Shown here one piece after another: positions 1-10,885 of a stretch of 64,000 bases of DNA. The notes below the pieces were generated by a model. That model did no database searches, was not told where the DNA came from, and saw nothing but the letters and a program-made list of their open reading frames with translations. The position numbers were made by a program, and so were the translations under genes. Numbering within the stretch: position 1 is the first letter of the stretch; each line of letters opens with the position of its first letter. Source of the stretch: Cristatella mucedo (taxonomy: Eukaryota; Bryozoa; Phylactolaemata; Cristatellidae); NCBI GenBank assembly GCA_009760855.2, contig WPIO01000008.1, positions 8,320,001 to 8,384,000 of the forward strand. Direction: 5' to 3'.

Positions 1-536
1 AATGAATGAATGAACTGCTGCTTCCGGTGTCTCGCCAGCTCGAACAATCTGGTAGATGATGATGAGACAACGAGCGGCGGCTTCCGGCGCTCCGATTGGC
101 TCGTGCAGCCGATGCGTATGGCGGGGCAATTTCTTGTGGAAATGGCAAAACGGCAAAGATGGCAAAACGATCGGACCCGCTTCTCCGCAACCCATCGCGG
201 ACCCTCTTCTGGCTCTCCTTCCTCCCTAGTCCCTAGTCCAAAACCGAGCAGCGCTCCTTGCTGCTAGCGAAGGCGTGCGCTTCTTGCCTCAAACGAAACG
301 GAAGAAGAAGGAGCCGTCGCCGCTGCCCAGGTCGCGTGCGCCCGCTCTCCGTGCCAGCCCAAGGCGCTTTGCGCGGCGCGAGAAAAGGAGGAGAAAGCAA
401 GGAGAAGAGAATGAGAGGAGAAGGAGAGGAGAAGGAGAGGAGAAAGGCAGCACCGCGGGCGGGCTAGCGCTAGCGCTCGGCCACGACGCAGCCGCGGACG
501 CCACGGCAGCAACCCGCTGGCTGTCCGCCGTTGCAG
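1..536. other. Upstream intron of the LIM-homeobox gene, no exon recognised
   Basis: No LIM1-type CxxC pattern or other protein domain is visible in this stretch. It contains a purine-rich AGGAG-type tract at about 385-445 and ends in a usable polypyrimidine/AG acceptor just before the LIM2 exon. It is inferred to be the intron between the LIM1 exon, which lies outside the window, and the LIM2 exon. Confidence 0.5.
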
Positions 537-1033
537 GAGGTTTGGTCTGCAGACATGCTCCAAGTGTCGAGCCATCATCTACTCCGGCGACATGGTGATG
601 CGTGCGAGGAGCCGCCTATTCCACGTCGACTGCTTCCGCTGCGCCGCGTGCGATCGGCTGCTGGTCACGGGCGATCACTTCGGCATGGGCTCGGTGGCCG
701 GCGGCGGCGGCGCCAGCGACGACGACGACGAGTCGTGCGGCGGCGGCGGCGGCGCGCTCGTCTACTGTCGGACTCACTTTGAGCAGCGCTGCTCGATGGC
801 GCACGCCAAGGACGCGTTCGAGTTCGACCTGCTGGAGCGCGGTGTCGGCGTCGCGGGCAGCGGTACTCACGCGGTGCAGCCGAGGCTGGCCGCTGCCGCC
901 GCGGCATCGGCGGCGGCGGCGATTGGCGGCGCAGGTCACCAGACGCCAGCGGTTCGGGCTCCTCACGGCCACAGAAAGAGACATCGAGCCCACGACGACG
1001 GCATGCTGATGCACGAGCACTGGACCGAGATAG
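537..1033 (+). CDS. Lhx2/9: LIM-homeobox (Lhx2/9, apterous class) exon: second LIM domain and linker
   Basis: The exon is bounded by an AG acceptor (535-536) and a GTGAG donor (1034 on). It is read in the frame giving RRFGLQTCSKC at its start. The second LIM zinc finger pair is clear: CSKC, then HVDC, CAAC and YCRTH, with the GDHFGM motif typical of Lhx2/9 LIM2. LIM domains bind LDB-type cofactors in the nucleus. The oddity is an extra Gly/Asp-rich stretch between GDHFGM and the YC ligand, which puts about 38 residues between zinc ligands where roughly 16-21 is usual. The linker is Ala- and His-rich. The exon ends in phase 1, matching the phase 1 start of the homeobox exon at 5740. LIM1 is not in the window. 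Class assignment rests on LIM2 plus the homeodomain. Confidence 0.85.
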
Positions 1034-1646
1034 GTGAGAGGCGGAGGCACGCTCTACTTTTCTTCGCAGCAGAACGGTGGCAAGCAATCGGGTGCCGTTT
1101 GGTGCCTCGATGTAGAGCGGTTTCCGACATTCGACTCTCAGAGGCGACTCGACGACGCCGTTTCCGCCGTTTCGGCCCGCTTTTGCGCACCGAAAGCCGA
1201 ACCAAGGGTTCGTTCGCACGCTTTAGTCGCCTCTTTAGACCTGGCCGATTCCTGTGCCATCCGCGGCCTCGCGGCCTCGCTCTGTCGGCCTCCTGTGAGG
1301 CCGCCGCGGGAGCCTCGTTGGCTGAGCGTCGGAGCATGCGATCGCACGAGATCGAAGCCTCCTCTCGCTCGGCGCTCGTCGCTTCTGAACGCGAAGCTCC
1401 CACCGGCGACGCCGATGGGAGCTGCCGGGAGGCGCGAAACCACTGCAAGGCGGCGCTCTCGCGACTCCGGAGCCGCAGCGGCCTCGGTTATGTATCGGCA
1501 GAATAGTTTTCGCGGTTCGCGGCTTTGACCATCACTTACAGTGGGCTATACAAATCTTTTAGCTGTACGACTTGAACCGACGACACGGGTAGTGCGAGTG
1601 CGAGCACCCAGTCCTAAGCGTGATGTGCAGCAGACGGTGCTTTCTC

Positions 1647-1649
1647 ACT

Positions 1650-1709
<60 letters not shown>

Positions 1710-1858
1710 CTCCCGTCTCTCTCTCTCTCTCTCTCTCTCTACTCTCCCGTATCTCCCTGTCTCTCTCTCTACTCTCCCGTCTCTCTCTCTCTCTCTCTCT
1801 CTCTCTACTCTCTCTCTACTCTCCCGTCTCTCTCTCTCTCTCTCTCTCTACTCTCCCG

Positions 1859-1943
<85 letters not shown>

Positions 1944-1961
1944 CCTCTCTCTCCTCTCCCG

Positions 1962-2013
<52 letters not shown>

Positions 2014-2015
2014 AA
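1647..2015. repeat. (CT)n microsatellite
   Basis: About 370 bp of CT dinucleotides with periodic interruptions reading ACTCTCCCGT. The open frames across it (Ser-Leu on one strand, Glu-Arg on the other) are artefacts of the repeat. Confidence 0.97.
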
Positions 2016-2739
2016 TCACGCTCGCCCTCTTCTCGACGTGCTTGCTTCTCCGATAGCCTCTGAGCTTGGCGTTGAGGTCGGGGCTGGTGTCCACACGATT
2101 TTTTCGCAGAAATAGAAATGTCGAATGCATCGTACGGGCGAGAGCCGTCGCTCTGCTCAGGCCCTCGGGCGCGAACTAGGGACCGTGAGCGGAAGCCATC
2201 TAGCGTATCCACGGCTACGGCTCTCTTGCCGTCTGGCGCTGCCACTCGCATCGAGCCAAAGCGCCGACGAGGCGCCAAGCGGCGCTAAATCAGCTCAGCC
2301 CTCTCGGTGATTCGAAGGCAGCTCCACTTCGCAAGCAAAACGCTCTCTCGCCCCCTCTTCTCTGAGGCTGACCGAGGCATCCGATATGTACCCTCTACGC
2401 GCGGGCGCGCATGCGCGCTTAAGGCGTCTTAGCAGCGGGCCAGAGCGTCTGGCGGCGGCTGACAGCGTTATCGTTCGCAAAAGGTCAGGAGCGAGCTCAG
2501 CGCTGTCGGTCGCACCGGTGAAAATGTTGCCAACCGTCGGACGGCTCCGCATAAAGCGCATACGTCCGACCCTTGGGGCACGACGCAGGAATGCGTACGC
2601 AAACTATTGCGTACTGGCGCCGATATTGCGGATAATTGCATTAGACAGCCACGTCCAGCGGTTCGATTTCGTCTTTTTTTATCCCCTCTCCTGGCTGGCA
2701 CTGGCTTCGCGGAGCGCCGGCAGCGACGCCGTTCGCGCC

Positions 2740-2845
2740 TATGATTAATTTAAAAGAAAACTTATTTTCTGTCCGCCGTCGCGTCTCGTGCGAATAGAGA
2801 TTGTTTTCTTTTAAGGCGCTACGCAAGCGAATTTTTTTTATCGAT
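2740..2845 (+). repeat. SINE/LINE 3' tail fragment
   Basis: The segment reads GAATAGAGATT, a variable stretch, then AAGGCGCTACGCAA, and ends in a T-rich run. It is a diverged + strand version of the 3' tail shared by the SINEs and LINEs in this window. A perfect 12-bp inverted repeat, TTAAAAGAAAAC at 2750-2761 and its complement at 2803-2814, lies inside it. Confidence 0.5.
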
Positions 2846-2969
2846 GGCCTGTTCCCGAGCTTCGGAGCCGGCTCTGCTTCCGAGCCTTGGGACCGGACTT
2901 CCGGGCCGACGGGACCGGACTTCCGGGCCGACGGTCAGCTGAGTCGCCGCGATAAAAAGAAAGTTTAAA

Positions 2970-3125
2970 AAAATCCTTTGCATGGCACCATTCGAGAATT
3001 TAATCTCGATTCAGGCGCTTCGCATTTGCCGCGGCGGTCGAGCCCACGATCTCGGTCTTCAAATACATTCAGCTTGCCCTCGGTCGAGGCGAGCACCTTA
3101 GCCGCTGAGCCAAACCGGCCCGACA
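2970..3125 (-). repeat. tRNA-derived SINE (family A)
   Basis: On the minus strand this begins with a tRNA-like head: an A-box-like TTGGCTCAGCGGCTAAGG and a B-box-like GTGGGCTCGA. It ends in a 3' tail (GCGCCTGAATCGAGATTAAA) that resembles the 3' end of the L2-like LINEs here. Other copies lie at about 6.6, 21.4 and 54.5 kb. The head suggests polymerase III transcription; this copy is diverged. Confidence 0.75.
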
Positions 3126-3488
3126 TAGCAGGAGCGCGCGCTCTCCTTCCGCGACCGCCGCAGCCGCCGCAGCCGCTCTGAGCGTCAAATTGCCGAGCTT
3201 GTTGTTACAGACTATCCGCTGGCCGACCCGCACACCACTCTCTCGACCGCTGCAATCGTCGGAAAGTCCGTGGGCGAGTGGGCCGAGTGGTAGACGGCCA
3301 GCGGCTGCTGTTCGGTCGCGGTCGCTGCGGGCGGCTTTGCGGCTCGCTAGCTCGGCTCGGCTCGGCTCGGCTCGCCGTCCCCGCCGCTTCTGCCGCCGCC
3401 TCCGCCGCTAGCGTTCGCCCAAAGGGGAGTGGAGTGGGGGGGGGTGGCGAGATGTGCGTGAAAGTTTGTCAGCGGCGGTTGAAACAAT

Positions 3489-3580
3489 GATAACAATAAC
3501 GACGATAATAATAATGATGCACTTGATAAAGCGCCCTCAGAGAGCTCAATCTCTTCCTGGGCGCTTTACATTTGGCGAGG
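3489..3580 (-). mobile_element. L2-like LINE 3' end fragment
   Basis: An ATT-rich tail followed by CACTTGATAAAGCGCCCTCA and a diverged AATCTC...GGGCGCTTTACATTTG block matches, in reverse complement, the 3' terminus of the LINE at 7165-8700. Only the extreme 3' end is present, as expected from strong 5' truncation. Confidence 0.75.
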
Positions 3581-3965
3581 CTTGGTGAATGGGTCGGCGA
3601 CTGCCGAGCTGGACCGTGCCGCGCACTTGAGCCGAGCGCTCGCGCTCGAGCCGCACAAATGGCCGCCGCCGAACAGAGAGAGCAGCTGCCGGCGAGACAT
3701 AAAACGCGCGGCAGAGAGCGTTCCGCTCCGGCTCCAGGCAAACGGCCGGCCGCGCCCGCGCGCGCGCGCGAGGCCATGAACGAGGTAATAGACAGCGCCA
3801 TCGATGCGGAAGCTAGGCGCGACGTCGGAAGCTATCGTGCGCTGGGCAGCAGCTAGCAGGCAGGCGCTTGTGCGGCGCCGGCTGGCCGCCGGGGGCACTT
3901 GGGCAGCACGCCTACCTTGTTTGTGCTCGACGGCATCGAGCGGTCGCGTTGCGACGTCTTCCTCG

Positions 3966-4028
3966 CACTTCCGCACTCCTCTTCTCCGAAACTTTGCAAA
4001 GATAGCGGAGAAGAGGAGTGCGGAAGTG
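3966..4028. repeat. Perfect 23-bp-stem hairpin with 17-nt loop
   Basis: The left arm (3966-3988) begins CACTTCCGCACTCC. The right arm (4006-4028) is its exact reverse complement, ending GGAGTGCGGAAGTG. The loop at 3989-4005 itself contains the palindrome CTTTGCAAAG. It lies in intron 1 of the LIM-homeobox gene. It could be a foldback remnant, a MITE end, or a pre-miRNA-like structure. No function is shown by sequence alone. Confidence 0.9.
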
Positions 4029-4119
4029 AGGAGAGAAGGTTCGAGAAAGGAGAGAGAGAGAGAGAGAGAGAGAACAAGAAGACAGCCAGAGAGACGGACA
4101 GAGAGAGAAAGTGAGAGAC

Positions 4120-4688
4120 CAAAAGGCAACTGCACTGGCTCCCGTTCAAGCAACGCATCGACTTCAAGGTTTTGTCACTCACTTGCAGGTTTCTTCATTC
4201 TTTGGCTCCAGCCAACCTATCAGATCTACTTACTCTCCCACCATGCTAAGCATCGTACCAACTACTTTTCTGAATCTAACTGTTTACCCATACCTTTTTA
4301 GAACCTCAACACTGTTGGAGTCCGCTCCTTTAGTTCATATGCTCCCAAAGCCTGGAACTCATTCCCGATCTGCATCATCACATCTCCTGACCTGTTCACA
4401 TTTAAGAAAAAACTAAAAACGCACCTACATTTATCACAGCATTTAGTGGGTGCCTGTGATTCGTCCTTTATATGCCTGTGCGTGCCGACACTGTGCATGC
4501 TGCCACTAACCACACTTGCATTCTGACCCTGTGCATGTCGCCCATAACCATGCTATTCTTGTTGTTTATTCAGCATACTACCAATAACCATTCGATCGTA
4601 CTTTCTTTGCTGCAAATAAAAAGCGATTAGAGAGAGATTGAGTTCTGTGAGAGCGCTCTATCAAGTGTAGTATCATTATTATTCTAAT
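4120..4688 (+). mobile_element. L2-like LINE, 3' fragment
   Basis: The 5'-truncated fragment begins in the conserved C-terminal reading frame (LHWLP...KQRIDFKVLS) and continues through AWNSFP-like and FKKKLK-like remnants to a 3' end with AGAGATTGAGTTCT and an ATTATTATT tail. Frameshifts and stops make it non-functional. It shares its 3' structure with the better copy at 7165-8700. Confidence 0.85.
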
Positions 4689-5739
4689 AGAGAGGGAAAG
4701 ATAGAAAGGCACAGACAGACAGAGACGGAGACAAAGGGAGGGACTAAAGCTAGGCCTCAGACTTTGTTGCCCCGCGCACAAGCTGGTTGCCAAGGCGAGC
4801 TTTGGGATACATTTGGCTGGCTTTCTGTGCTGTGTCATTGGCAGGGATGATCTAGCAGGGTAAACCCGACGTCGGCGCCGACCGAAGTCAGGTCAGGCCA
4901 CCTGAAAGGAGGAAGAGAGCTGGAGCCCAGGCTCTGGCTGGGGCTCACTGCACCAGAGCTAGCAGAGCACTGCAATCTGCGGGTGGACAGCCAGCCCCTA
5001 GTAAGCTCCGCAGTTTAAGGTCGAGGAAGCAAGAATACGGTGGGTCGTGGAGTAAAAATGACACTCTGTTGCTGGGAAGCTAGTGAATTCTGTCCGGTAA
5101 GGTTCGACACCCACATACGTCGAGGTTTAGGCCAGGCTAACCCCACGTTCACGCGAGGTTCAGGGAAATGGCGTGTCGATCTTAGAGAATCTCAGCGGTC
5201 ATGAGGTCGGCTTCTTCCTTTTAGCGTAAACCCTGGAGTTTTGATTGTGTTGTGCCACTACAATTACCCATTAGGTAGATCGAAGGTTAATAGGGAGCTA
5301 GGTGGTGGGGGGACTTACTAGGAAGCTTGTCAGTAGGAGAGCTGATAGGAGAGCTAGGTCGGGGAGATGACTAGCGAATGACGTCGGAGATGATTTGAAA
5401 GCTACGTAAGATTTATCAGTATGGAGCTCCACCATCCTCAGCTCATTGAAATGTGAGGCAGAGGGCAGAGGGCGGAGCTCGGCTCGGAGTCTGCCCTCAG
5501 CGTTCGTCGCCGAAAAGCACCACCCCACGCGATTGCGTCTGCTTTCGTTTCGCCCCCTCCTCGCGTGGAGTATAGAGGGTAGTTATTGAAGCCTATTCTG
5601 GAGGCTAGCGGATGCTGACGCAGAGGCGGCGATGGAGGCGGGCAGCGGCGGCTGGCGAGCAATGGTGGCAGGCGTCGGCGGCGGCGAGAGCCGGATGTAC
5701 AGTGGCATGTGCTCACTGCTGCTGCTGCTGCTGCTGCAG

Positions 5740-5936
5740 GAGGCATGCCTATGATTGACGTGGACAGCGGCTACGCTACCCAGGCGCCGTCTGCGAAGCA
5801 GAAGAGAATGCGAACATCGTTTAAGCATTATCAGCTGCGGACTATGAAGCAGTACTTCGCGCTCAACCACAATCCAGACGCCAAGGATCTCAAGCAGCTG
5901 GCGCAGAAAACCGGCCTCTCCAAGCGCGTGCTCCAG
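5740..5936 (+). CDS. Lhx2/9: LIM-homeobox exon: linker and homeodomain helices 1-2
   Basis: The exon starts after CTGCTGCAG and completes a phase 1 codon left by the LIM2 exon. It encodes a short linker and then the homeodomain N-terminal arm and first two helices. Diagnostic runs include KRMRTSFKHYQLRTMK, HNPDAKDLKQLAQKTGL and SKRVLQ. These match the Lhx2/9/apterous class almost residue for residue. It ends at CTCCAG before GTGAGT in phase 0. The split falls before VWFQN of helix 3, as in other LIM-homeobox genes. The product is a DNA-binding transcription factor acting in the nucleus. I see no frame defects. Confidence 0.93.
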
Positions 5937-6181
5937 GTGAGTGCCTGCTCGCCCAGCCCGCGCCTCCAGCACGCCGACTCCGTCGCCTCGTGACCGGCTC
6001 TTCCATTATAGTCGGCTCCTTCATTCTTTTCACCTAGCGATGCTGGCCATTCGGCGACGGCGAATCGTCCAGAGCCTCTCAGCCAGCATGAGATCCCGTT
6101 TCAGGCTGAGACACGATTCACTTTCGGGAATGCAGCAAGCTGTCCATGACACCCGCTAAGGATTTCCTTATCTGACTACTT

Positions 6182-6183
<2 letters not shown>

Positions 6184-6265
<82 letters not shown>
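6184..6265. repeat. (CT)n microsatellite
   Basis: About 75 bp of nearly pure CT, followed by a CT-rich imperfect stretch to about 6330. Confidence 0.95.
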
Positions 6266-6266
<1 letters not shown>

Positions 6267-6429
6267 ACTCTCCCGGCTCTCTCCTTCTCCTCTTGCTTTC
6301 TATCACTTTCTCTTTTCTCTCTTTCCTTATTTTTTTCAAGCGATCGCTTGCTTCCCATCTAGTTCTCAGCACGATTATACAAAAATACTATGCTGTCTAT
6401 TCTGAGCACCTAAATTCAGCATACGTCAA

Positions 6430-6590
6430 CCCGGTTTACTGGGTCGGCAGAATTTGAAATCAAGCTGTTATATCTATGTTTCGTGCAGTGAGCGGTCCTT
6501 TATTGCTAAATGCAATCGGTGGCCATCGCTGTTAAGGCTCTTCTGCCGCTGTGCAAATGAGGCTGTTCAATCAGCTAATATCTTTTTCGA
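6430..6590 (+). repeat. SINE family B copy (diverged)
   Basis: The 3' half (GGTGGCCATCGCTGTTAAGG, CTCTTCTGCC, GAGGCTGTTCAATCAGCTA) aligns by eye with the copy at 15295-15485 and with the minus-strand copy at 54235-54400. The tRNA-like head is hard to see in this copy. Confidence 0.6.
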
Positions 6591-6595
6591 TATCC

Positions 6596-6805
6596 GATTC
6601 ATTTGCGTAGCACCCTAAGAGAACTTAATCTCTATTCAGGCGCTTTACAAGTGCCATCGGGCTCGAGCCCACGACCTCGGCCAGACCCTAGTCGGAGCGG
6701 TCACCTTAACCACTGGGCTAAACCAACTCTTCACATATGCCGTAGGGCTCGAGCTCACAGCCTTGGTGGTCATGGGCGAGCATCTTAAGCCCTGGGTCAG
6801 GCACA
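6596..6805 (-). repeat. Family A SINE with tandem tRNA-like heads
   Basis: On the minus strand, one tRNA-like head lies at about 6650-6725 (TTTAGCCCAGTGGTTAAGG, then GTGGGCTCGAG) with the family A tail at 6596-6650. A second, diverged head follows at about 6725-6805 (CCCAGGGCTTAAGATGCTCG, then GTGAGCTCGAG). This gives a dimeric arrangement. Confidence 0.7.
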
Positions 6806-6904
6806 GCCAGGATTTCTGTCTAGAGGGAACAAGACCTGCAAAGTTTCTACGAAAGGGCAAGAGCCGCAAGTTTGTCATGCAGGCGGGGCTATAGTAATTA
6901 AAAT

Positions 6905-6939
6905 AGTACATTTGCATTGCCCCCTCAGAGAACTGAATC

Positions 6940-6989
<50 letters not shown>

Positions 6990-7061
6990 GGCACTTTACA
7001 GATGCTGCATATAAAGCTTTACCAAATATTTGGTATATAAATAGAGATATATATGTATATA

Positions 7062-7127
<66 letters not shown>

Positions 7128-7165
7128 AGAGCTCACTGCATGTGAACTCGCTTTGCTGAATCATA
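6905..7165 (-). repeat. LINE/SINE tail remnant carrying CT and TA microsatellites
   Basis: GCCCCCTCAGAGAACTGAAT and GGCACTTTACAGATGCTGC are the two flanks of the conserved LINE tail. Between them the short CT run of the tail has grown to about 50 bp. A (TA)n tract follows at about 7047-7124. The motif GCTCACTGCATGTGAACTCG near 7135 recurs at about 11370-11395. Confidence 0.7.
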
Positions 7166-8700
7166 CTAGTGGCGGACCAGCTGAACTCGTATATCAAAAC
7201 CTCACACCTTGCTAATAAGTTCCAGTCTGGCTTTAGAGCTAATCACTCCGCAGAGTCAGCATTGCTTAGGGTATACAACGACCTACTTAGGAATGCAGAC
7301 ATGGGTAGAGTGTCTCTGCTTGTTTTGCTTGATCTTTCGGCAGCTTTTGATACCATCGATCACAAAGTTCTTCTAGAGCGCCTCTCATCTCGCCTGGGTA
7401 TCACTGGCACTGCTCTGCAGTGGTTCAGGTCCTATCTCAGTGGGAGACTCCAGAGTATTGACGTGAATGGACAAAGATCATCCGAAGTACCTCTGAAATA
7501 TGGGGTACCTCAGGGCTCCGTGCTAGGTCCGGTTCTTTTCACGGTTTATACTCTCCCTCTTGCTGATGTGATTGCCAAGCATAATCTAGGCTTACACTTC
7601 TATACGGATGACACTCACTTGTACCTTTGCTTTGATCCCTCCCAGCCTTCGAGCACCTCAAATTCTCTCAACTCACTTGCTGCATGCATTGATGACATCC
7701 GCACATGGATGGCAGCAAATTTTCTAAAACTAAACGATGATAAAACTAACTTACTAGTTATGGGCAAACCCAGTGTGATCCAGAGATTGGAAAGGCTGAC
7801 TCTCAAAATTGGCTCTGCCAGCATATCTCCAGTTGAATCAGCTCGAAATGTAGGAGTCATATTCCAAAGCGACCTCTCGTTAGACGACCATATCAGCTCC
7901 ACAGTCAAATCCACCTATTTTCAGCTTCATAACATTGCTAAAATTCGGGCTTGTTTAGATAAGGATACCACGTCCAAGTTGGTCCATGCATTCGTGACAT
8001 CCCGTCTCGACTTCTGCAACTCACTGCTTACTGGCCTACCAGCATGTGCGATCAGGCGATTGCAGCTGGTGCAAAACTCTGCAGCTAGGCTTGTCTGTCG
8101 TGAGCGTCGCAGTTGCCACATTACTCCACTTCTCGCCGACCTGCACTGGCTACCAGTCAAGCAACGGATTGACTTCAAGGTTTTGTCGCTCACTTTTAGG
8201 TCCCTTCATTCTATGGCTCCAGCCTATCTGTCAGATATACTACCCCATCAGGCCAAGCATCGTGCCACCCGCTTTTCGGAATCCAACAGTCTAGAAATAC
8301 CTCATACCTTAAATCCTTTGGAGACCGTGCATTTAGTTCGTATGCTCCCAAAGCCTGGAACTCCCTCCCGATCTGCGTCAGAACATCCCCTGACCTGACC
8401 ACATTTAAAAGGAACCTAAAAACACACCTATTTAGGACAGCATTTAGTGGGTCCCCGTGATTCGTCCTTGATGTGCTTATGTGTGCTGACACTGTGCATG
8501 CTGCCACTAACCACATTTGCATGCTGACCCTGTGCATGTCACCCCTAACCATATTATTGATTCCGTTTGTTTTTCAAGCATGATTTTACTTACCATTCAA
8601 TTGCATTTCACTTTACAGCAAATGTAAGGCGCCTAGAGAAAGATTAAGTTCTCTGCGGGCGCTTTATCAAGTGAATTATTATTATTATTATTATTATTAG
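7165..8700 (+). mobile_element. L2-like non-LTR retrotransposon, 5'-truncated, with readable RT
   Basis: A single open frame of about 409 codons (7169-8398) covers a non-LTR reverse transcriptase. It has motif A around SAAFDTIDH, GVPQGSVLGP, and the catalytic box read as YTDD (about 7601-7612) instead of YADD. The CR1/L2-type C-terminus (LADLHWLPVKQRIDF) follows. A frameshift near 8310 disrupts the final WNSLP-FK-type block. The 3' untranslated end terminates in GGGCGCTTTATCAAGTGAAT plus an ATT repeat. The endonuclease part is missing. RT copies RNA at the nicked target. This copy cannot be autonomous. Confidence 0.92.
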
Positions 8701-8792
8701 AATTACACGGGTATTACACGCCGCTCCCGGAAGTACTGACCGTCATCTAGCTGCGTGACGGACGAACGAACTTTCTCACTTTAATTAGTAGA

Positions 8793-8870
8793 GATATGTG
8801 TGTGTGTGTGCGTGCGTGCGCGCGCTCGCGTGTGCGTGCGTGTGGGCGTGCGTGTGGGCGTGTGTGCGTG
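8793..8870. repeat. (TG)n/(CG)n-rich microsatellite
   Basis: TGTGTGTG passing into TGCG/CGTG and GGGCGTGCGTG units. Open frames here are repeat artefacts. Confidence 0.9.
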
Positions 8871-10564
8871 CGTCTCTTTCTCCCCCTCCGGCATCCGTCC
8901 CTCCCGTGCATGCTTGCCTGCCCGTCCATTCTTTATCAAACTAGTACTCTCTCGCTCTCCATTTCTCTACGCTGCCCGTAAAGTACGGTGGCGATACGAG
9001 AATTCACAGCCACCGCAGTCTGCTTACTTGTTTATGCCTCTCGACCTCCACGTCTATCAAACCCTCTGCTTCCTCTCTTTCTCTCCAGTATCGCGTGTTT
9101 TTTATTTCTCTATCTGTCCATCCGCGAGTCGTCCGCACGTGCAGTCCGCTCTATTCGACCTATCAGAGATATACAGGCCTGTCTGCCTGTATGCTACATA
9201 AGACCGAGCGTCGTGCACTGCTCGAAGCGCGTGTGTCGGGTGGAGGTGAAGGCCGCCACCCGCTGCCGCGAGCGACGTAGCTGCACAATCTCGCGCACGC
9301 ACGCGCACGTCCCTCTCGCGCTCCGCGTATCGTCATTCCTCTTCGTTTGGAGCTCGCATTGCTCGCGGCAGCGTCTCCTCTGCAGCCCGCACCAGGAGGG
9401 AGGGGGCGGGGTCATCGAGGTGGGTAAATGAAGTCCGTGCAGTCGAGTGCAGTCGCGGCGTCTGGTGTGAAAGGCACAGCCGCGGAGCGAAGCGAGGCGC
9501 TTTCACGGACGGACAAGCGTTCGCCGATCGTCCCAGCTCGCTCATTGTGCTCGCGGTGCGCTCCGCTTCCTTCCAGCTCAATGCGGCCTCGCGAGCGCAT
9601 TGTCCGGCGGGCCACGCCTCACTCGTTTGAGCGTCTATTGGCATTTGTCGCGAAGCCCGTCGCCAGAGCCGCCGGGGCTGCACAGACCGGCGTATCGATT
9701 AGTGATAGCTAATGCAGCTCAAATGAGGTAATTACGTGTGATAGCCAACATCAGAGGGGTTGACCAGCACTCTGAGCGCAGCGGACTGCACTCCAGCTGG
9801 CGCACGTGCTCTCGCGCAGGTACGGTCGGCCTGCCTCAAACTCTTTCCTCTCCCCCTGCTCGCGTCAACTGAATGCTAATGAAGGATCAACTATAGAACG
9901 CTCCCCTTCCCCGCCGCCGCAGCCGCTGACCTGGAGGGGTGGCGGGGCACTCGAGCCAGTCCAACTCGTGCGACAAGAAACAGCTTCGGCACTACGCTTC
10001 GGCTGCCGAGAGGAGATCAGCCACAGCTTCGTTGGCAATGCGTGCATCTCGTCCCTACTCTGCGGCTGCCATCGTCTGACAAAAAAGCTTCGGCTCGTTG
10101 TATCTGCTCGTTTTCGGCCCCTTCGACATCTTTGAATCACGACAACACTGTAGTGGATCGCACGCGAGCGAAAGCGAGCAAAGCGGCGAGCTCGAAGCGC
10201 TCCCTCGCTCCAGCCGCTTTGCCAGTCCGCTGGCCTGCGCCTCCCAGCATGCCTCTGCAGTCGACCGTGGCCCGATGCTAACTGTCGCTTTACTCAAATA
10301 GCTGCTCGCCACAGTCCTAGCAGTCGCATCGCTAAGAACGAGATTCTGAGAATAATGCAAAAACTCACACTGCGCCATTTCTCATCGCCGAGCGCTGGCT
10401 CTCAATCGAGCATCGCGAAACGACTTCGTGGTCACGTGTCGCTCGCTTTTTAGCTCTTCTCCAATTTCTTGCTGTTCTGGCCGACGCGCGGGAAATGTTT
10501 CCTAATCAGACTTATCGTGGTAACTCCCGCTTTGCTGACTCGTGTCGGTTAGCGGCGCCTCTAA

Positions 10565-10885
10565 CTCGCCTCAGATCCTGCAGAGATCCTTAGGTTTATA
10601 AGCTCCCAGCGCCCGGAACTTCCTACCAACTGACCCCATGAGGCCCACCTGTCTTGATGACATTTAAGATGAAGTCGACAATCCGCCATACTACATCCGG
10701 GTACATCATGCGGCCTTCGCTCTATCCGTGCGAGTGTTCCTTTATAGGCTTGCGAGTGGTGAAATTTTTTTATGATATTACTAATCAATTGTCATTTTTT
10801 TCAACGTCTGTGAAATGCTTAGACAGAGATTCGCTTCGCTTAGGGTGCCATTCGAATCTACTGCTATTATTACGCTGCCGACTAG
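10565..10885 (+). mobile_element. Decayed LINE 3' end
   Basis: The LINE C-terminal block is recognisable (AGCGCCCGGAACTTCCTACC matches an AWN(S/F)LPT-type motif, then TGATGACATTTAAGATGAAG). A 3' end follows with TGTGAAATGCTTAGACAGAGA and TATTATTAC. It is strongly degenerate. Confidence 0.6.

Larger units (their letters stand above)
1034..5739 (+). other. Intron of the LIM-homeobox gene
   Basis: This interval is bounded by the GTGAG donor after the LIM2 exon and a CTGCTGCAG acceptor before the homeobox exon, with matching phase 1 on both sides. It contains a long CT microsatellite, SINE and LINE tail fragments, a 22-bp exact duplication at 2889-2932 and a strong hairpin. In 1034-1644, 2016-2740 and 4690-5600 I see no gene or recognised element. 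Long open frames there are GC-driven and lack domains. Confidence 0.7.

Noticed and set aside
592-1506. A 304-codon ORF continuing past the LIM2 exon
   Set aside because: LIM similarity and the linker end at a GTGAG donor at 1034, phase-matched to the homeobox exon. Downstream codons are GC-driven.
1541-2063. Long Ser/Leu open frames (and Arg/Glu on the other strand) over CT tracts here and at about 6.2, 12.9 and 13.8 kb
   Set aside because: They follow directly from dinucleotide repeats being open in several frames and have no coding features.
3280-3345. Possible tRNA gene (GGCCGAGTGGTAGACGG)
   Set aside because: An A-box-like string is present, but no matching B box, anticodon arm or acceptor stem could be folded by eye.
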